64,000 bases of DNA from Bacteroidota bacterium (lineage in GTDB: Bacteria; Bacteroidota; Bacteroidia; Chitinophagales; Chitinophagaceae), in contig JAFDXL010000005.1 in the NCBI GenBank assembly GCA_018267955.1, forward strand, positions 540,586-604,585, written 5' to 3'. The position numbers and the translations under genes were made by a program. Below, piece by piece: positions 44,483 to 53,329 of this stretch (position 1 is its first letter; the number at the start of each line of letters is the position of its first letter). Under the pieces are notes generated by a model. That model searched no databases. It worked only from the letters and a program-made list of their open reading frames with translations, and was not told where the DNA came from.

Positions 44483-45763
44483 CTAGTTTATCCTCTTATT
44501 GGCGATCATACATTTCTTTAATTCCGAATGCAATACACTGCCAATATGGTCAATAAGCATTTGAATGTCTTCTTCTGAAAATACCTGGTGATAGTATTTA
44601 CTAATGGTCTTATCCTCGAATGTAAGCTCGTAGCTGTGTTTCAGAAAAGAAACACTCAGTTTGCAATGAATATCAAAACTGACGTATTCAATGATCTTAA
44701 AGTCATTAAAGCTAAAATCGAACGCTATATCATCAGTGTACAAAACAATATTACCCGAGATATGCGCATCTATCTGGCTGATGTTGCGTAATTGATTATA
44801 GAAGGATTCTTTACTTGTTTTAAAGAATATAGCGTTACTTAAAAATAAATTTTCGTATTCTGATATCTCATCCTTTATTCTGAAGATCAGTGGTAATAAA
44901 ATGCCATTGTAGATACGCCTGATAATGCTGTGATTTTTTGCAAAACGTATCTGGTCTTTTTTATCCAGTTCTTGTTTTAATGAAACAATCGTCTTTCTCC
45001 AATCTCTTGTCTCTTCTTTCTTTTCGTTGCTGATGATATCCAGGTAAGACTGGTAAGATAACAATAGCTGATCTGCCAGGTAATTGCTAAAGACTGTTAT
45101 GTCCTCGCTTGTTATTGCCTCTAAATAGTTAATTGTTTCTGTGGGTTTAAAAGCCACCGGCAAAAGATCATTTTTTATTAAAACATAATTGACCAGCATG
45201 CGGGCAAGCTTTCCGTTATGTGCATCTTCAATATCTGTTTCTATGATCTTTTTATGAAGAAGTGCTGCCAGCTCGGGTGCGCACAATTCATTTTTTACCT
45301 GTTCATCTTTATACCATGCGGCGATATCATATAAGTCGCGTGAAAAACCTCTATCAAAATAGTTGATATCACCACCCGACACTACTGCACTTACAAAATT
45401 GTTATTTGCAGGCGCTATACAGGAATGCTTACGGGGAGATAAAATGCGATGTATATCATCTATAAAATTGACATTTAACTGGTGCCTTTTATTATAGGCA
45501 GCATCAAGAACAGACTGATACGCTATTTTTCCAAGCTGTAGGTTTGTATATTCACGCACCGACCTTCCGGCTACAACCGTGTCATAGGAAATAGCCAGCT
45601 GTGTTTCATTATAACTCAATGCACTTCTAAAAATACCGTTGGAGTTATAGTGAAAATCTACCAGTAATTTTTTCTCAGCCTGGTGCAGCTGTTCATTAGA
45701 TAATTTTAGGCGTAGTTCGTCCTTAAGGATATTAATCCTTTCGAGTTTATCGTGCAACATCAT
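44483..45763 (-). CDS. Conserved-looking protein of unknown function
   Basis: A 426-residue soluble protein (no signal peptide, no strong membrane segment) that I do not recognise. It is rich in Leu, Ile, Lys, Asp and Asn with several amphipathic helices, including a charged helix around residues 235-285 ('NEKKEETRDWRKTIVSLKQELDKKDQIRFAKNH'). The C-terminal third looks like beta strands ('NIVLYTDDIAFDFSFNDFKIIEYVSFDIHCKLSVSFLKHSYELTFEDKT', split as successive strands). It precedes the two-domain OmpA gene, which may be co-transcribed. The coding pattern is consistent over the full length. Confidence 0.65.
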   Translation of the reverse strand: MMLHDKLERINILKDELRLKLSNEQLHQAEKKLLVDFHYNSNGIFRSALSYNETQLAISYDTVVAGRSVREYTNLQLGKIAYQSVLDAAYNKRHQLNVNFIDDIHRILSPRKHSCIAPANNNFVSAVVSGGDINYFDRGFSRDLYDIAAWYKDEQVKNELCAPELAALLHKKIIETDIEDAHNGKLARMLVNYVLIKNDLLPVAFKPTETINYLEAITSEDITVFSNYLADQLLLSYQSYLDIISNEKKEETRDWRKTIVSLKQELDKKDQIRFAKNHSIIRRIYNGILLPLIFRIKDEISEYENLFLSNAIFFKTSKESFYNQLRNISQIDAHISGNIVLYTDDIAFDFSFNDFKIIEYVSFDIHCKLSVSFLKHSYELTFEDKTISKYYHQVFSEEDIQMLIDHIGSVLHSELKKCMIANKRIN

Positions 45764-45903
45764 AGCATGGTAATGGCTATAAAATTACAGAATAAATAGT
45801 TTGTACTGCAATAATTACAAGTTAATACGCTTGTAATGCTGTAAATAATAACTCGTTTTATGGAAAATAACTATCCCGACGTCTTTATATAAAACCAACC
45901 ATT

Positions 45904-46320
45904 ATGAAGCCGGCTTTCTTTGCATGCTTTCTTTTATTAGTCAATACATGCGTAGCGCAAACAAAAACAATTACCAGGATAAAAGAGAAGGATACTTTCA
46001 TCCTTCAAAGGCCCATTAGCGATGCTAAAGAAAAAATGCTGTTAGTAGACTCGTTGCCAAAATTTAAAGGAGATATCAATAAATACATTGATAATAATAC
46101 CAAAAACTTACAACTGGTTCCGCGGCAAAAAGTGACCGTAAAAGTGCATTTTACAATTGATGAATATGGCCTTGTAAGAAATCCTGAAACCCTAAATGCC
46201 CCCGATAGAAAAATAGATTCCATAGCAAGGAATATTGTTCTGGACATGCCTGCATGGAGACCTGCCATAAAAGATGGTAAAAAAATACAGTCTCCATATA
46301 CGCTGACAATAAATTTTTAG
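45904..46320 (+). CDS. TonB C-terminal domain protein (energy transducer-like)
   Basis: A 138-residue protein with a signal-type N-terminus ('FFACFLLLVNTCVAQ') and a C-terminal TonB-like domain: 'KVTVKVHFTIDEYGLVRNPETLNA ... IDSIARNIVLDMPAWRPAIKDGKKIQSPYTLTINF'. Unlike real TonB it has no long proline-rich periplasmic spanner, and the hydrophobic segment looks cleavable, so it may be a secreted stand-alone TonB-C domain. Its role is unknown. The stop overlaps the convergent YifB gene by 4 bases. Confidence 0.8.
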   Translation: MKPAFFACFLLLVNTCVAQTKTITRIKEKDTFILQRPISDAKEKMLLVDSLPKFKGDINKYIDNNTKNLQLVPRQKVTVKVHFTIDEYGLVRNPETLNAPDRKIDSIARNIVLDMPAWRPAIKDGKKIQSPYTLTINF

Positions 46321-47858
46321 CCACCCCAGCCCTCACGGTCCAGGCTGCGGTATTGTATTGCTTCGGCAAGGTGTTCAGGCTTTATCTCTTCACTCGCGGC
46401 AAGGTCAGCAATAGTGCGCGATACCTTCAGTATACGGTCGTATGCGCGGGCCGATAAATTTAGCCGGTCCATGGCCGTTTTCAGCAAGGTTTGTCCAACG
46501 GTATTTATGACACATATTTCTTTCAGTTGCTTACTGCTTATTTGTGCATTGCAATAAACGCCTGTGCTCTCTTTAAATCGCTCCGCTTGTATTTCTCTTG
46601 CTTTGATCACTCTATCACGAACAGATTCACTGGGTTCCGAGGTTTGCTTTGATGACAGCTCATTGAATGATACAGGTGTTACCTCTACATGCAGGTCTAT
46701 TCTATCCAGCAACGGGCCGGATATTTTATTCAGATAGCGCTGTACTACCACAGGGCTGCAGGTACATTCTTTTTCCGGGTGATTGAAATATCCGCAAGGA
46801 CAAGGATTCATCGAAGCAATCAGCATGAAGCTCGCCGGGAAGTCGATACTTACCTTGGCACGCGAGATAGATACCCTGCGCTCTTCCATAGGCTGTCGCA
46901 TCACTTCCAGAACTGTACGTTTAAATTCCGGCAGTTCATCCAAAAACAACACACCGTTGTGCGCTAATGATATCTCACCCGGCTGCGGCATACCACCGCC
47001 ACCTACCAATGCCACATCGCTTATTGTATGGTGCGGCGAACGGAACGGCCGGCGGGCAATAAGTGAACTATTTACCGGCAGCTTACCTGCTACGGAGTGT
47101 ATTTTGGTTGTTTCCAGCGCCTCATGTAGGCTAAGAGGTGGTAATATAGTTGGCAGGCGTTTTGCCAGCATCGTTTTACCTGCGCCCGGGGGGCCTATCA
47201 ATATTGCGTTATGTCCTCCGGCTGCCGCTATTTCCAGTGCACGTTTTACATTTTCCTGCCCTTTAACATCGTTGAAGTCTATATCAAATTCATATTGCGA
47301 CTGGAAGAACTCCTCCCGGGTATTTACCTCTACAGGTACCAGTTCTGCAGTGCCTTTGAAGAAGTTGATCACTTCAGATATATGCTCTACGCCATACACA
47401 TTCAGGTTATTGACCATTGCGGCTTCACGGGCATTGGCTTTTGGTAATATCAGGCCCTTGAATTTCTCTGAGCGTGCCTGTATAGCTATCGGTAATGCAC
47501 CTTTTATGGGTTGTAATGAACCATCCAGAGATAGCTCACCCATGATGATGTATTCGGGTAAATGATCGGCAGGTATTTGCCTGGATGCACCCAGCATACC
47601 AATAGCTATAGGCAGATCGTATGCGGCGCCTGCTTTCTTAATATCTGCGGGGGCCATGTTTACCACCAGGCGCGTGCGCGGACGTTCCATCTGCACATTT
47701 TTGAGCGCCGATGTGATCCTTTCAATGCTTTCTTTTACGGCATTATCAGGCAACCCTACAATGATGAATTCATTTTTACCTCCGGGCGTATCTACTTCTA
47801 TGGTGATAGTAAGTGCGTTTACTCCATACACCGCACTCCCAAATACTTTTACGAGCAT
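46317..47858 (-). CDS. YifB/ComM family Mg chelatase-like AAA ATPase
   Basis: A 513-residue protein. The N-terminal 170 residues form the ChlI-like/Lon-S16-like domain ('VEVDTPGGKNEFIIVGLPDNAVKESIERI ... VVNMAPADIKKAGAAYDLPIAIG'). The AAA+ part has Walker A 'GPPGAGKTMLAKRLP', Walker B 'GVLFLDELPEF' and 'ASMNPCPCGYFNHPEKECTC', a cysteine-rich loop typical of the family. Members include ComM, a branch-migration helicase in natural transformation; a related recombination role is likely but not certain here. The start codon is 61 bases from the divergent membrane protein's preferred start. Confidence 0.92.
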   Translation of the reverse strand: MLVKVFGSAVYGVNALTITIEVDTPGGKNEFIIVGLPDNAVKESIERITSALKNVQMERPRTRLVVNMAPADIKKAGAAYDLPIAIGMLGASRQIPADHLPEYIIMGELSLDGSLQPIKGALPIAIQARSEKFKGLILPKANAREAAMVNNLNVYGVEHISEVINFFKGTAELVPVEVNTREEFFQSQYEFDIDFNDVKGQENVKRALEIAAAGGHNAILIGPPGAGKTMLAKRLPTILPPLSLHEALETTKIHSVAGKLPVNSSLIARRPFRSPHHTISDVALVGGGGMPQPGEISLAHNGVLFLDELPEFKRTVLEVMRQPMEERRVSISRAKVSIDFPASFMLIASMNPCPCGYFNHPEKECTCSPVVVQRYLNKISGPLLDRIDLHVEVTPVSFNELSSKQTSEPSESVRDRVIKAREIQAERFKESTGVYCNAQISSKQLKEICVINTVGQTLLKTAMDRLNLSARAYDRILKVSRTIADLAASEEIKPEHLAEAIQYRSLDREGWGG

Positions 47859-47919
47859 AACAGCCTAAAATTAAAACATAAAATGCGGTGTGTACTTATT
47901 TAATTTTTTCAGCATAATT

Positions 47920-48957
47920 ATGGTATTTTTATTACACATAATACCAGGTATAATGCAACTGACAACCGCGGAAAAAACGGATATCACCAATATCCTTTTA
48001 ATGATACTTTCAGGGTGTGTGGCTATGGTGCTGCCGTTTGAATTGTTTCTTTTTTCTTACGCGATCCTGGGCCCACTTCATTACCTGACAGAAATTTCAT
48101 GGTTGCACGATAAAAAATATTACACAAAGGAACGGTACGATGCTATCATATTAGTCGTGATAGGATTATTGCTGACGATTCGTTTTTTCCAGGATAAAAT
48201 AGAACTGGAGTTCCCGGAAAATTTTGACGCTAACCTCACGTATATAGCTTTATTAGGTTCTGTGATATTTGTAACGGTAAAAAACAAGCTGTACAGGATA
48301 GGGGGTATTGTTTTACTCATCTTCACTTCGCAGGTATCCCAGCATTTCATTTTATTTTTTAGTGTTTTCATTCCTACATTGATACATGTTTATTTCTTTA
48401 CCGCCATTTTTATGCTGTATGGTGCGCTAAAAAGCCAGAGCAGGTTTGGTATACCATCAGCCATTGCAATGGTGCTATGCCCTATTTTGTTGTTTATCAT
48501 TTACCCGGATAAGAGTTTTTATCCGCCAACAAATTATAGCCTCGGCGCTTATGGTGTTTTTAAATCGGTAAATATCCAATGGCTACATCATGTAAATGGC
48601 GTGCCGTTGCAGAATACAATGGCCGATTGGGACCATATCGTTTTCTATTCTAAAAACGGCATTTTATTAATGCGCTTCATTGCATTTGCATATACCTACC
48701 ATTATCTTAATTGGTTTTCTAAAACGCGCATTATTCAATGGCATAAAGTGCCCAGGTCGCGGTTCATTGGCGTTATTATCTTATGGCTTGTAAGCGTTGG
48801 CATTTATTTATATGATTATACTACAGGTCTGCAGTGGTTGGTTTTTCTAAGCCTGTTGCATGTTTTATTAGAGTTCCCGTTGAATGTGACCAGCATTATA
48901 GGAATCGGCAATTATTTCAAAAGCCGCTTAGTAAAGCCTAAACCTGCTAAAGCATAG
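47920..48957 (+). CDS. Polytopic membrane protein with conserved-looking histidines
   Basis: About 345 residues with eight to ten membrane segments and no enzymatic motif that I can name with confidence. Histidines sit in loops or helix ends: 'GPLHYLTEISWLHDKKYY', 'SQHFILFF', 'LIHVYFFTA', 'YTYHYLNWFSKTRIIQWHKVP' and 'LHVLLEFP'. The pattern loosely recalls Brp/Blh-type carotenoid dioxygenases, which use four histidines, but spacing is not diagnostic. The longest start is GTG at 47890; ATG at 47920 or 47953 are alternatives, and I chose 47920. It is divergent from YifB and 27 bases before the PaaG-like gene. Confidence 0.65.
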   Translation: MVFLLHIIPGIMQLTTAEKTDITNILLMILSGCVAMVLPFELFLFSYAILGPLHYLTEISWLHDKKYYTKERYDAIILVVIGLLLTIRFFQDKIELEFPENFDANLTYIALLGSVIFVTVKNKLYRIGGIVLLIFTSQVSQHFILFFSVFIPTLIHVYFFTAIFMLYGALKSQSRFGIPSAIAMVLCPILLFIIYPDKSFYPPTNYSLGAYGVFKSVNIQWLHHVNGVPLQNTMADWDHIVFYSKNGILLMRFIAFAYTYHYLNWFSKTRIIQWHKVPRSRFIGVIILWLVSVGIYLYDYTTGLQWLVFLSLLHVLLEFPLNVTSIIGIGNYFKSRLVKPKPAKA

Positions 48958-48972
48958 TTCATTTTATCTGAT

Positions 48973-48980
48973 TATTTTTG
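48973..48980 (+). promoter_or_regulatory. Putative -7 box (TATTTTTG) of the crotonase gene
   Basis: A TAnnTTTG match 4 bases before the ATG at 48985. If used, the mRNA would start almost at the ATG. It may instead be a chance match in an AT-rich gap. Confidence 0.3.
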
Positions 48981-48984
48981 CTTC

Positions 48985-49764
48985 ATGAGTAACCTTGTTC
49001 TGCTGCAAATAGAAAATGGTGTGGGCTATATTACGCTCAACAGGCCTGAAAAATTCCACAGCTTCGTACGTGAAATGGCACTTGCCCTGCAGGACTGCCT
49101 GGATAAATGCGAGGATAACGACGACGTACGTTGCATATACATTACTGGAACCGGTAAAGCATTTTGTGCAGGCCAGGACTTGTCTGAAGCCACAGAACCA
49201 AATGGCCCCGAATTGGAACAAATAGTGCGCGAACACTATAATCCAATCATCATAAGGTTGCGCAAGATAGAGAAACCCATAGTGATGGCTGTAAATGGTG
49301 TGGCCGCCGGCGCGGGTGCTAATATTGCACTTGCAGGTGATATTGTCGTGGCCAAAGAGAGCGCCAGTTTTATACAAGCGTTCAGCAAAATAGGGTTGAT
49401 ACCGGATAGCGCAGGTACTTATTTTCTGCCACGCTTAGTTGGTATGCAGCGTGCACTTGCCCTTACTATGACGGGCGACAAAGTATCTGCAACAGAAGCA
49501 GTAAGTATGGGCATGATCTACAAATATTTTTCTGATGATAGCTTCGAGGCAGAAAGTAAAAAGATAGCATTGAATCTTGCAGAGATGCCTACCAAAGCAT
49601 TGGGACTTACCAAACGATTACTCAACGAATCTTATAACAATACACTTGTACAACAGCTGGATAGAGAAAAAGATCTGCAGGTAGAAGCGGGTACCAGCTA
49701 CGATTTTAAAGAAGGCGTAGCTGCATTCCTCGAAAAAAGGAAGCCTGTTTTTAAAGGCAAATAG
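48985..49764 (+). CDS. Enoyl-CoA hydratase/isomerase (PaaG-like)
   Basis: A 259-residue crotonase-superfamily enzyme. The family signatures 'GTGKAFCAGQDLSEA' (oxyanion hole) and 'AVNGVAAGAGANIALAGDIVVAKESA' are present, and 'FSKIGLIPDSAGTYFLPRLVGMQRALALTMTGDKVSA' is close to the PaaG form (2-(1,2-epoxy-1,2-dihydrophenyl)acetyl-CoA isomerase of phenylacetate degradation), with the usual Asp in place. No other phenylacetate genes are nearby, so a general beta-oxidation enoyl-CoA hydratase cannot be excluded. The acyl-CoA substrate is cytoplasmic. The length is normal. Confidence 0.87.
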   Translation: MSNLVLLQIENGVGYITLNRPEKFHSFVREMALALQDCLDKCEDNDDVRCIYITGTGKAFCAGQDLSEATEPNGPELEQIVREHYNPIIIRLRKIEKPIVMAVNGVAAGAGANIALAGDIVVAKESASFIQAFSKIGLIPDSAGTYFLPRLVGMQRALALTMTGDKVSATEAVSMGMIYKYFSDDSFEAESKKIALNLAEMPTKALGLTKRLLNESYNNTLVQQLDREKDLQVEAGTSYDFKEGVAAFLEKRKPVFKGK

Positions 49765-49796
49765 CCATTATCAGTTTATTTACAAACAAGCCAACA

Positions 49797-50840
49797 TCAT
49801 AGATCCTGTTCATTAACAACAGGTATTGGCGTTTTTGTGCTTTCATATTTTTTGGGTGCATGTTCTTCTATCAGGCGGCGTATGATATCCTCTGTCTGAT
49901 CAGGGAAATCAACCTTTACAGGTGTACCTAACGCCAGCCACCAGCGGATGCGCTCATAATATTTACGGCTGAGTGTTTTTATAACCGGTACACCAAGGGT
50001 TTCTGCTGCAGCGGCATTGCATTGCTGTTCGTATTGCTGCTGCATAGGTATTACCATCAGCTTTTTGCCCAGGTACATGGCCTCAGCCGGGCCCTCAAAA
50101 CCGGCACCACATAATACACCTTCGCTGCTAGCCATGCTTTTTATAAACGCGGTATTTTCGATAGGTTGTATATGTACGTTCTTAAAGTCAAGTGGCTCTT
50201 TATTATGTTTTGAAAACACCTGCCATTGCACATTATCGAATTTGCAGAGGTGCTCAATTAACTGAGCATCATTATATGCCGGTAAGTACACTGTGTAATG
50301 TCCTTCGTTAGTGGGTTGCAATTCACGTATCTCTCTGCGAATAACAGGGGTAAATATGTTCTTAGTATAAGATCTGAAATGAAATCCGTAAAAAGCAGTT
50401 ACCGGTGCATACCTCTTTAGTATCAGCTTGCCTTTCCAGTCTTTTTCGGGTGACACGGGTGCATAAGGGCTGAGTACTGCACTTTGATGGCTAAGGCCTA
50501 TGCACGGCTTTTTTCGAAGCTTACATGCCCACGCTGTTACCGGTTCAAAGTCATTAATAACAAGGTCATATTCGTCTATTGGAAAGCTCCTGATATCTTT
50601 TATCAGTTTGAAGAGTTTCAGCTTTTTGGCTGTTTCCCAAATATCAACGCCACCGTTTTTACCGAAAATAAAACTCATACCGTAGTAACGGTACTTTACC
50701 GGGAAAGGCACTTGTACATCTACCTGTATGCCGCTGATAAGCACATCCACTTCTCCGTATTTTATCAATTCAGGATAGATGTCGCGTGCACGGCTCAGGT
50801 GCCCGTTGCCGGTTCCTTGTATGGCAAATAATATTTTCAC
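49797..50840 (-). CDS. Glycosyltransferase family protein (GT-B fold)
   Basis: A 347-residue protein. The N-terminal motif 'FAIQGTGNGHLSRARDIYPELIKYGEVDVLISG' is the signature of MurG/UGT-like transferases ('G-x-G-H-x-x-R'). The donor-binding part reads 'VLCGAGFEGPAEAMYLGKKLMVIPMQQQYEQQCNAAAAETLGVPVI', also typical. It probably transfers a sugar onto lipid or polysaccharide. The start is GTG at 50840, directly after the TAA of the phosphoesterase gene (TAAGTG), which indicates one transcript. Its acceptor is unknown; the linkage to a LpxH-like enzyme suggests lipid A or glycolipid work (inference). Confidence 0.84.
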   Translation of the reverse strand: MKILFAIQGTGNGHLSRARDIYPELIKYGEVDVLISGIQVDVQVPFPVKYRYYGMSFIFGKNGGVDIWETAKKLKLFKLIKDIRSFPIDEYDLVINDFEPVTAWACKLRKKPCIGLSHQSAVLSPYAPVSPEKDWKGKLILKRYAPVTAFYGFHFRSYTKNIFTPVIRREIRELQPTNEGHYTVYLPAYNDAQLIEHLCKFDNVQWQVFSKHNKEPLDFKNVHIQPIENTAFIKSMASSEGVLCGAGFEGPAEAMYLGKKLMVIPMQQQYEQQCNAAAAETLGVPVIKTLSRKYYERIRWWLALGTPVKVDFPDQTEDIIRRLIEEHAPKKYESTKTPIPVVNEQDL

Positions 50841-51725
50841 TTATGCAGCTTCTATAGATCCCGGAAGATCTGGTTTGAAATTGGCGCTTCTTACATTCAA
50901 CTCCTGCATCAGGCTAGCCATCAGCTCTTTTGATGTTTCTTTTGGCTGTTTCTTTTTATTGATATCTATTGCCTGTGCCAGTTCATCCTCTGCATAGTGA
51001 TAAATGGACCATTTATTATCGTTGTATTCCAGTGCGGTCAGGTTTTCTATCCAGTCGCCTGAGTTCATGTACACCACAGCGCCATTTTCTGTCACGACTG
51101 TTTTTATCTCCGGGTGATGTATATGTCCGCAGATCACATATTTATAGCGGTTTTCAGCAGCTATATTGCAAACGGTAGATTCAAAATTGTTGATGAATTT
51201 TACGGCGCCCTTTACGCTGTTCTTTATTTTTTTAGATAGAGATACCTTACCCCTTCCCAGCTTTTCTGATATAAAGTTTACAAACCTGTTGATCAATATC
51301 AGCGTATCATAACCTATTGCTCCAAGCTTGGCTAGCCATTTGCTATGCTGCATCACCACATCAAAAACGTCTCCGTGGAATATCCACACGTTGGAGCCAT
51401 CTATTTTTAAAGAGAGCTTATTCGTGATCTTTAATGAACCCAGCTGAAAATCCTTGAATTTCCGCAACATCTCATCGTGGTTGCCTGGAATGAAATACAC
51501 CGGAACATCCTTTGCTACCAGGCCTATCAGGTGTTTGATGACCATCATGTGCGTAGCCGGCCAGTAACGTTTGCTAAATTGCCAGATGTCGATGATATCG
51601 CCGTTGAGGACTAGTGCTTTGGGTTTAATACTTTTAAGATATTGCAGTAGTTCTTTTGCATGACAGCCGTAAGTACCCAGGTGAATGTCAGACAACACTA
51701 CAATATCCACTTCTCTTTTTGCCAT
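50841..51725 (-). CDS. Metallophosphoesterase, UDP-2,3-diacylglucosamine diphosphatase-like
   Basis: A 294-residue calcineurin-like phosphoesterase. Metal-binding motifs are intact: 'SDIHLG' (residues about 12-17), 'LNGDIIDIW', 'PGNHDE' and 'ICGHIHHPE'. The combination and the 'DIW ... RYWPATHM' segment match LpxH-type UDP-2,3-diacylglucosamine hydrolases of Bacteroidota, which cleave UDP-2,3-diacylglucosamine in lipid A synthesis. At 294 residues it is longer than the classic LpxH of about 240. It is followed without a gap by a glycosyltransferase gene. Confidence 0.86.
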   Translation of the reverse strand: MAKREVDIVVLSDIHLGTYGCHAKELLQYLKSIKPKALVLNGDIIDIWQFSKRYWPATHMMVIKHLIGLVAKDVPVYFIPGNHDEMLRKFKDFQLGSLKITNKLSLKIDGSNVWIFHGDVFDVVMQHSKWLAKLGAIGYDTLILINRFVNFISEKLGRGKVSLSKKIKNSVKGAVKFINNFESTVCNIAAENRYKYVICGHIHHPEIKTVVTENGAVVYMNSGDWIENLTALEYNDNKWSIYHYAEDELAQAIDINKKKQPKETSKELMASLMQELNVRSANFKPDLPGSIEAA

Positions 51726-51838
51726 TGTGCCGCTTCAATGAAGCCATTTGGTTATGCAAATTGACTAATTAAATATAAACACAATGTTAAGGTGAGGTTA
51801 CCTGTACATTAATATTACTATTAATTTGTTAAAAATTG

Positions 51839-53248
51839 TCATTTTAGTGCTGCCTCTATCATAGAGGTGAGGTTATCTGTGTCAGAAGGGCGTGGCGTAG
51901 TCTCTGTTACAAACTTTCCTTCTTTGTCTAACAGGAAGTAAGATGGAACGCTATTGATACCGTACATAGCTGCTATCCTTGATTTCCATCCCCCCGGTTC
52001 ACAGGTATGGATACCTTCAATTTTATAAGTTTCTATCGCCTTCTTCCATGCCTCCTGGTCGTCATCAATTGATACATTCAGGAATACGACATCCTTATCT
52101 TTAAAGTGCTCTTCCACTTTTTTAGCATACGGCAATTCGCGCTTACAAGGCCCGCACCAGCTCGCCCAAAAATCAATGTACACAACCTTACCTTTCAAGT
52201 CTGATAATTTCATTTGTTTACCATCAAGGGTTGTAAAGCTGAAGTCTATTGCCGGCTGTCCTTTAGATAACTTTTTCTTCAGGCTAACTGCTTTATCAAG
52301 AGTTGGCAGATACGTACTTTTCGGGTAGCTCTTTTTAAAGGACGCAAAATCATGCTCTACATCTGCTAAAGGGGATTCCTTAATCCTGCGGTATAGAGTT
52401 TCTGCAAAGAAAAATTCTCTTGTCTGCAACGGCATATTTTTATTGGCCAGCTTCGCGACACTATCTTTCAGGATTTTAGCATCTGTAATACCGGCTGCAT
52501 TCAAACGGATAAAGTAAACAGTGCCTACCACATTTCTATAGGTTGGCGCACTTATGCTGGCATCGTTAAATGCCACCGGAACTTCCATCGCGACTTTATA
52601 GTTTTCTGCAGGAATTTCTTTTATCTGCGCGCCACTTGTTTTATACATCTCGTGTATAGTAGGATATATCAGGTAGTCGTAGTAAAGATCATTGGTCAAT
52701 AATGCTTTCCAATAATTTGTGAATGATTCGGGAACACTGGCCTTATTAGCTTCTAAAAAGTCCAGTTCTTTTTGCAGTACTGCCTTCGATTCTGTTATAA
52801 AGTCTTCAGGCTCTTTCGTATACAGAGGTTGAATTGCTGCACTAAACTGGCCGGTCATATTTAGCTGTTGAATATGCTTCGCGGTAAAATTGGCAACCTG
52901 AGATCCTTTACCTGTATAGCGCATGGTGTTATCAAAATCCTTCCCATCAAAAGTCATAGTTAGATCGTCGCCCGGTTGTACAAACAATTCAGTTCCCTGG
53001 TCGCCATTCTGAACAGTTATGTTCGTATAATTTTCTTCCACAGGGATGTCAATGTGAAAACTGCCGTCTGATGCAATTTTTACAGTAGTGTTGTGCTGAT
53101 CGAAAGCAAGCCTGTCTGTGAAGTAAGTAAAGGTGATACTATCTGCCAGGGGATTAGTGATCTTTCCATGTATCTTAGCAGTTCCTCCTGCAAAAGCCGT
53201 AGATACTGATGCCATTAAAATGCATCCAAGGATGGTGGTACGATTCAT
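51839..53248 (-). CDS. TlpA family disulfide reductase with DUF4369
   Basis: A 469-residue secreted protein: signal peptide (to 'TAFAG'), an N-terminal DUF4369 beta-sandwich ('AKIHGKITNPLADSITFTYF ... FVQPGDDLTMTF'), about 200 residues of helices, and a C-terminal thioredoxin domain with 'YIDFWASWCGPCKRELPYAKKV' (CGPC). TlpA-type proteins reduce disulfides in the periplasm, for example in cytochrome maturation or envelope repair. The same architecture is common in multiple copies in Bacteroidota. No partner is adjacent; the next gene upstream is the homocysteine methyltransferase. Confidence 0.9.
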   Translation of the reverse strand: MNRTTILGCILMASVSTAFAGGTAKIHGKITNPLADSITFTYFTDRLAFDQHNTTVKIASDGSFHIDIPVEENYTNITVQNGDQGTELFVQPGDDLTMTFDGKDFDNTMRYTGKGSQVANFTAKHIQQLNMTGQFSAAIQPLYTKEPEDFITESKAVLQKELDFLEANKASVPESFTNYWKALLTNDLYYDYLIYPTIHEMYKTSGAQIKEIPAENYKVAMEVPVAFNDASISAPTYRNVVGTVYFIRLNAAGITDAKILKDSVAKLANKNMPLQTREFFFAETLYRRIKESPLADVEHDFASFKKSYPKSTYLPTLDKAVSLKKKLSKGQPAIDFSFTTLDGKQMKLSDLKGKVVYIDFWASWCGPCKRELPYAKKVEEHFKDKDVVFLNVSIDDDQEAWKKAIETYKIEGIHTCEPGGWKSRIAAMYGINSVPSYFLLDKEGKFVTETTPRPSDTDNLTSMIEAALK

Positions 53249-53288
53249 AATAGTATAGTTAGTATGAAAATAAAGCTACAATAAAAAA

Positions 53289-53308
53289 GCACGGCTTAAT
53301 AGCCGTGC
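53289..53308 (-). terminator. Intrinsic terminator of the homocysteine methyltransferase gene
   Basis: GCACGGCT (53289-53296), loop TAAT, AGCCGTGC (53301-53308), then TTTTTT on the minus strand. It begins 21 bases after the stop. Confidence 0.85.
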
Positions 53309-53329
53309 CCCGTAATAATAACAATCTCT

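Noticed and set aside
46783..47565. 260-residue plus-strand reading frame
   Set aside because: It is antisense to the YifB/ComM gene, which has unmistakable AAA motifs. The shadow lacks protein-like features.
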